The position numbers and the translations under genes were made by a program. A model generated the notes under the pieces. The model made no database searches, was not told the DNA's origin, and saw nothing but the letters and a program-made list of their open reading frames with translations. Below, one piece after another: positions 58,640 to 64,000 of a stretch of 64,000 nucleotides of DNA. The stretch is taken from contig OW051471.1 in assembly GCA_932521025.1 (NCBI GenBank), positions 4,464,001-4,528,000 on the forward strand, in the 5' to 3' direction. The DNA comes from Oscheius onirici (lineage: Eukaryota > Nematoda > Chromadorea > Rhabditida > Rhabditidae). How positions within the stretch are numbered: the first letter of the stretch is position 1; every line of letters starts with the position of its first letter.

Positions 58640-61555
58640 TAAGCATAACTTTCAACGTAAACACTTCCATTTCAAAGCAAACCCGAAGGCTTGTTTCGAA
58701 CATCTGGCCACATTTCGTTTTATGAAGAGAGTTTCTTTGTGACTGCTTTCAAGTGACCGCACAGCCTCAGCAGCAGGCCACCATCATTCACCCCTGCTTA
58801 TGGGACATAAATTCGGTCGAACGACTTCCGAACAGTGTCTTCTAGCTTCGTCTCGTCGACACGCTGACAGTTGTAACAAGCGCTCCAGTTTTTGTGGAAA
58901 AAAACTCATTAATCACAGTCTGATGAATGGCCAGTAACCTGTGTCATCCGTCTCTCTCTCTCTCTCGACGGTGTCGCCCATCCAACACAGCCCCCGTCTC
59001 CAGATTTATGCCCCAGTCATATTCGCAAACACATAAATCGTGTATCCGGTTCCTGACGGATTCGAGAAGTGTCCCAGAACAAGAGAAGGCTCCAGTATGT
59101 CTGTCGATACAATAGTGGTCTTTGTTCGAATCAAGACAGTCATCCATCATTTTCGTAGGTTTTCCAACTTCGTCGTTTCGTCGGTGATTTACGCGTCCCA
59201 CGTCGGCGGCTGTCAATTCTTCATCACCAAAAACGTTGTAACGCTCATTTCCCTAGAAAGGCCGTTTGTTGGGGAAGAAAGAGACGCATTTCAGCACACA
59301 CAGAGCGACAGCGGCTCCCATTGATCATAATTCATAATATTTGGCAGTCGATGGGCCAGTCGCATCATCCATCATCTGCCTATAAATCACGCTACAACCG
59401 CGCCAGGCGACTGAACACTACCTAACATCTCTCCTTCTGAGTAGATCTAAAGATAGTCCCCTCTTCGAAGTAGTTCCCAGCCCGACCAGGTGCCAGGACG
59501 AGGGTCCTAAATCACCGAGGAGAGCCGCTCCAACAATTACCCGAGTTTACAGTGGCAATATATCTCCATTGAGAGTAGCGTGTTGCGGCTGGGAAGTCGT
59601 TTGACGATCGTCAAACACGCTCTCTTTCTGTTTTGAATAAAAAGATTTCTTTAAAAGCTGCGGCAAAGTTCAAAGAATGTAGTTACGGGTACTTTATGGC
59701 CGGCCCTCGACGTCTTTACGACGACCCGAACTCGTCCGTTTAACGGCGACAATTATGTACTGTAGATGGTCTTCTGGTTGGGAAAGAGGAACGCTTCGAC
59801 TAGTTTCGACTCGAGATAACATAAATCTATCATAGTGCGCATCTCATAACTCAACTTTCGGGTGGCAGAAGAGAGCGAGCGATCGCCCCTGGAAGAAGAA
59901 CAATCCGTCAACCTTTGTCGCGTCTTTTTGCCAGTACCTTCTTGATTAATTGAAGTCATTGCCGAAAATCTGCGCAACAGCAGCTTCGTCAACAGAGACG
60001 ATGGGATGAGAGATAGACGAAATTGTCACTGAAACGCTCTCCTTTTGTTTTTGACCAAATCTACGCTGTTGAGTTCTTTTAGGAGCTCTTCACACTACTC
60101 GGAAGAGATCCAAAGAGGTGCTACCGACACCAAGACACTGCTAAGGACACCTGGAGTCTTGTCACCTTCTTTGCTTCTCTTTACCCAGATAACCCTACGG
60201 AAGTATGACCGTAATCCTTTTGACACCTAGAGTCTTGTCATCCTCAATCGGATCTCTGCCTAGATTGTCCTCACTTCCTGCTAGACGCCTCGCGGTCCTG
60301 TTACCTCAAGTTGAGAACTGATGAAGCCCTTGATCCACTTCGGATCGACGTCCTGTGGTGTTGGCCCGGCGTCCCGTGGCGGGAATCTCGCGAAAATACA
60401 TTCATCAGTTCTGCGGAACGACTTCTGTCCAACCGTACAGTCAGATCTCGACTCGTCACTCAAGACTGGCAATAAATACGACAGTCGGTTATCGTCAGGC
60501 GGTCGTCTTTTGAGATTTGCGCCAAGAGATTGGGGGTGAATTTTGTGAACAAGATCCCCTTGTGAAAGACCTCCAGTCGGCGGCGAGTAATAGGGTACTT
60601 TCTGTCATTGACGCTCGATTTATTACAGCTGAATAACCTCTTCCAGCGAAATTTATTGTCCTCCGGGCCTGCGGGTAATCCGTCCTTATATTTATGACCG
60701 ACAGCTCGGCTGTTTACCTGACGCCATAATTCTGTCTCCAGACCATGAGAACTGACAATTACAGTAGACGGCTTTGAGTGACAGGCGGGCCTCTTCAAAC
60801 GCATCTTCTCTGATACCTCTGACACTGGTATTCGATCATCCTGTCAGTCAGTCGTGTCTCTCGTCTCTCGTCACGGATAGTACTCTCTCGACCCGACAGG
60901 CGTCAGAGCATTTCTAATTAATAATTGCGCGTTCCGGGCTCATCAATCTCGGAGCTGTTTGTAAGGAGACAGCGGTTCCGGCTGCTCTGGTCTCACCCTT
61001 CCTGAGATAACTACTCTGTTCCTAATTGTTCCAACTAAAAAACGCCTGGGTAGAAAAAACTCTGTGTCGGTCATAAATTAGAAGTGTAAAATGCTCCCGG
61101 CCGTCTATCTTGTCCGGCTAATTGTCTCCCGGTAGCATGATAATTTACCAGAGAGTTAAGCACATGTGGCAGACTGCTTGCTCTTGGACAGTATTTAAAT
61201 TGAAAAATGATGAATTGTGTCACTTGCTCGTCAGCAATTAATCATTTCTGCTGCGCAGTAACAAAACGACGGCCTGCCTGCCTTGGGCAACAAATCAAAG
61301 TAACATTAGCCGGTTAGGGTCAGAGCATTTTGAGACTCTTGGCTGATGAATGTGTGTTGGTTGACCGATTGCCGCCTCCCCATCATCAGTCGTCACCCCC
61401 ATGACAGCAGTCTCAACATCCAACTTTTTATACAAGAAACTTCGAGAAATTTAATATTTATGAGAACTCTGAACCTCGTAGCTGTGTAACTGTGGTACAA
61501 GAAAGGCGATACCAGTAAAGAAGCTACCCGTGATTGGAAGTGTCTGTCACAAGTC
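58640..61555. other. Long non-coding region downstream of tlp-1
   Basis: About 2.9 kb with no exon-like structure recognised. It is richer in GC than many intergenic parts and includes Pu/Py alternation. It may hold enhancers of the zinc-finger gene or of a gene beyond this window. A minus-strand open frame at 58944-59216 has scattered cysteines but no support. Confidence 0.45.
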
Positions 61556-62581
61556 CTAGGGATGAGGCATGCCCATCATTCGTTGGGCGTACATGGCATG
61601 GAACATGGGGTTGAAAGGGGTCATGGCTGGCATTGTTGCCGCCTTGACATACGGATGGAATCGACGGTTTGAGGTGGTCTTAGAATCGGGAGTAGTGGCT
61701 GAGCTGGGAGGGGAAGGAGCATGGGAAGCCTTCATGTGAGAGGCTAGCTCTTCGGCTGAAGTGAACTGCTTTCCACAGAGACCCGTAGACTCGACCCAGT
61801 TACAGGTGTGTTTCGTCGAGTTGGTAGCGTTGGCGGAATGGGCAGCGGCAGCAAGAAGCTGCTGATACGATCCCATGGCAGAGGCACTGAAAACGGATGG
61901 ATGAGAAACTGTCGGAGAATGAGAATTGTAAAAGGAAAAGAAAGGATTGAGACCAACCTGGTGGTGGGCATCATGGCAGCGTAGGCACTGAAGAGAGGGT
62001 TCATCATGGCGGCAGACATGTCAGGAGTACACGAGGTGCATCCGGGAGTAACACAAGGCGTTCTCATCAGAGCAGAAGGACATGGCACTCGACCCATGAA
62101 AGGAGTCATTGGGAAGAAGGACGGCATTGTGAAAGGCATCATTCCGGTTGGGTAGAAGGACATCATGCCAGGGAAGGCACCCATTGGGAAGGCCGACTTC
62201 GGAAGACCGGGAAACGTTGTTGAAGTTATGGGTTCAGACTGAAAGGGGATTGGTTAAATTTGAATGTAAAGAAATTTAAAAAAAAAAAAACAGAAAAAAG
62301 ACTACCTTGGAAGTGGTTGGTGTTGCTCGTGGAGAGACTCTCTTCTTCTCGGCCGAGTCGGACTTCTTGGCATCCAAAGAAGAAAGGTCTTTCTTCTCAG
62401 GTGTTCGTCGTTTATCCGAAGCCGAGTCAGGAAGACCAATTGTTTCGCAAGTCTTGGCCAAAAGAGCCAGCGGATTTTTTCCCTCACTTGACTGAAACAC
62501 AATGATAAAAAAAACATCAAAATTAGTACTAACACTTGAAGGAGGAACATCAGTAATGTACTGGGAGGTAGTAGAAACCAT
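61556..62581 (-). CDS. tlp-1: NET-family zinc-finger transcription factor (TLP-1/Noc/ZNF503-703 type)
   Basis: NET-family factors are atypical single C2H2 finger proteins that repress transcription and shape organ and cell fate; C. elegans TLP-1 controls tail-cell fate. The product starts MVSTTSQYITDVPPS and contains the SP motif NPLALLAKTCETIG. A Lys/Ser-rich linker and a Met/Pro/Phe-rich region (MMPFTMPSFFPMTPFMGRVP) follow, then the finger CNWVESTGLCGKQFTSAEEL with ASHMKASH, then RRFHPYVKA. It ends YAQRMMGMPHP with the stop at 61556-61558. The unusual spacing of the finger (C, CGKxF, H, H) and the FHPY element fit the family. Three short introns interrupt it. Confidence 0.88.
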
Positions 62582-64000
62582 TGTGAAGACGGTACGAGAG
62601 GAAGACTGGTCCAGAGGAGGGGCGGGGCACACAAAGCCCGTTGGGAGGAGTCAGCGATAGACAGCAGCCGTTCAAGGCGGGGCCAATCAGAAGAATGATG
62701 ATCCGCGTCGGAAACATAAACGATTTACGACCTGTCAAGAGAAAATGGCCGAGAGAGTGTGAAACGGAAGGAGAGTAACTGATAGACAGAGCCGAATAGA
62801 GAGAAGACAAGACGAAGAGCGGACAGAGCTGGTACAAGACGGTAATTCGGGGGGTGATTGAGTAGATTGTTTGGAGTGGCTGATGGATGAGGCGAAAGGT
62901 GGCCCTTTGGGAAACATGTTTTACTCTTTACAATAACAGTCTGTTTTCAGTCGAAGCATGTACTCTCAAAACTCGTTGCTTGTCGTTACTGAAATGGCCC
63001 TTTTATGACTCTGGAAATGGGAATGTTTGCACGTGTCTCGAACGCCTTTTGTTCTTTCCCTACAGGCAAGAGACACTTATTACCGGATGACAAGAGACGC
63101 GATGCTCTTGGCATCGCCGGTCATAATCAAATGTCTATTATGGAGGCTGAGAAGGGCCAATTAGACCTGTCACCTTCTGTCGTCGACCCTTTGCTCGTAA
63201 CAGTTGGGCAAGCGGATTAATGTAGCGTGTCATTGCGTCAGGGAATGTCCTGCCGCCACAGTGCCTCTTACGCAACTGATCCAGACGTCGTACCGCCAAA
63301 CCGATTCTGTCACAAAGACGTTCCCGCTGTGAAGATTCATTCTCAGTCTCGCGCTTTCATAATATCGTATTGACACATTCTTTCGACTGCTGCTGATGGA
63401 TGGAGAGAGCTCATCCATGCTATTCGATTTGACATCTAATAAACTTTTCCTCTGGGACATGCGAGACGCCAAAAACGGTCGTTTGTCAGTTGTTGGCAGA
63501 TGATGAATGGCCTACACTAACAGGGGGTTTGTGTGAGGACAGAAGACGAGAAGCAGACTTTTAACGATACCATAAAATGGACGAGATAAGACACAAAACT
63601 TGTTTAATGACTCGCGAAAGGAGCCGCCGTAGGAGCCAATAAGAGGTCTGCCTTTGTCCGAACTGTCACCTCGGTCAACTCTCGTTTATATTCCCGGCTG
63701 TCACCTTGCCGGCATGTCAAAGGAAGAAGATGGGACGGAGGAGGGCATCAATCAGGGCACTCGCTCACTACCATCAATCTCGACCTCTAGACCACTGTGT
63801 TGCGGTATCACTACATTCAAGGGAACTTGTCATTGTCTGTCGGCTTCTTTGAGCTGTCGTTCCCATGCGTCAGGTAGAGCTGACTAAGGATTTATGACTA
63901 GAAAAGCATGGGAAAGGCCGTCTCTACTGAGTGAACAGAACACATGTCCTTTTTATGAGTCAGTAGCTGTGAGAGACACAGACCTTCAGTTATCTGCTGC
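62582..64000. promoter_or_regulatory. Upstream region of the tlp-1-like gene
   Basis: The 1.4 kb to the right edge shows no exon. It should contain the promoter and 5'-UTR. Open frames near 63000-63200 and 63650-63890 lack motifs. Confidence 0.45.

Noticed and set aside
58944..59216. Minus-strand frame with spaced cysteines (CLDSNKDHYCID, CVCEYDWG)
   Set aside because: No start context, signal peptide, splice partner or recognisable domain; kept only as a weak possibility.

Overview
This is nuclear DNA from a compact invertebrate genome. Almost every gene is split by very short introns (often about 30-50 nt) with gt...(t)ttcag or tttag ends. Several start codons sit directly behind a splice-acceptor-like ttcag/ttttag, and same-strand neighbours lie only about 80-110 bp apart. 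These traits, with innexin, gex-3-like, ssu-2-like and tlp-1-like genes and an mca-like PMCA, fit a nematode or a similarly compacted small metazoan. That placement is inference; the gene identities rest on protein motifs.

Left part (1-14 kb): the 3' part of a SEC24 COPII gene, WDR46 (nucleolar WD40 protein), an innexin on the minus strand, a doubtful small plus-strand gene, and a decayed non-LTR retrotransposon (about 10.6-13.3 kb). A mosaic strip follows, containing a copied piece of the RPS25 exon.

Middle (14-37.3 kb): RPS25 (minus), NAP1/HEM of the WAVE complex (plus), a class-A GPCR (minus), a gene-poor stretch, then a minus-strand pair (a B-box/coiled-coil protein and a Golgi nucleotide-sugar transferase-like protein) only about 84-111 bp apart. 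SDE2 and an L1-domain nucleolar protein (RSL1D1-like) form a second close pair on the plus strand, 109 bp apart. The large plasma-membrane Ca2+ ATPase gene (30.0-37.3 kb, minus) carries two alternative calmodulin-binding tail exons and a 48-nt cassette exon at the mammalian splice-site-A position.

Right part (37.3-64 kb): a nearly 5-kb gene-free stretch, SSUH2, an unrecognised multi-pass membrane protein, methanethiol oxidase (SELENBP1), an acidic protein with four BEN-like repeats, a secreted EGF-type probably GPI-anchored protein, a two-LIM protein, a PHD-finger protein with a 1.2-kb transposon in one intron, and a NET-family zinc-finger factor (tlp-1/noc/ZNF503 type) flanked by long non-coding DNA.

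Short inverted-repeat elements are frequent: a 1,201-bp TA-flanked foldback element, a 207-bp TA-flanked MITE, and a 173-bp hAT-like MITE with a perfect 8-bp target duplication. Most genes are housekeeping or developmental. No CRISPR, rRNA or convincing tRNA was found.
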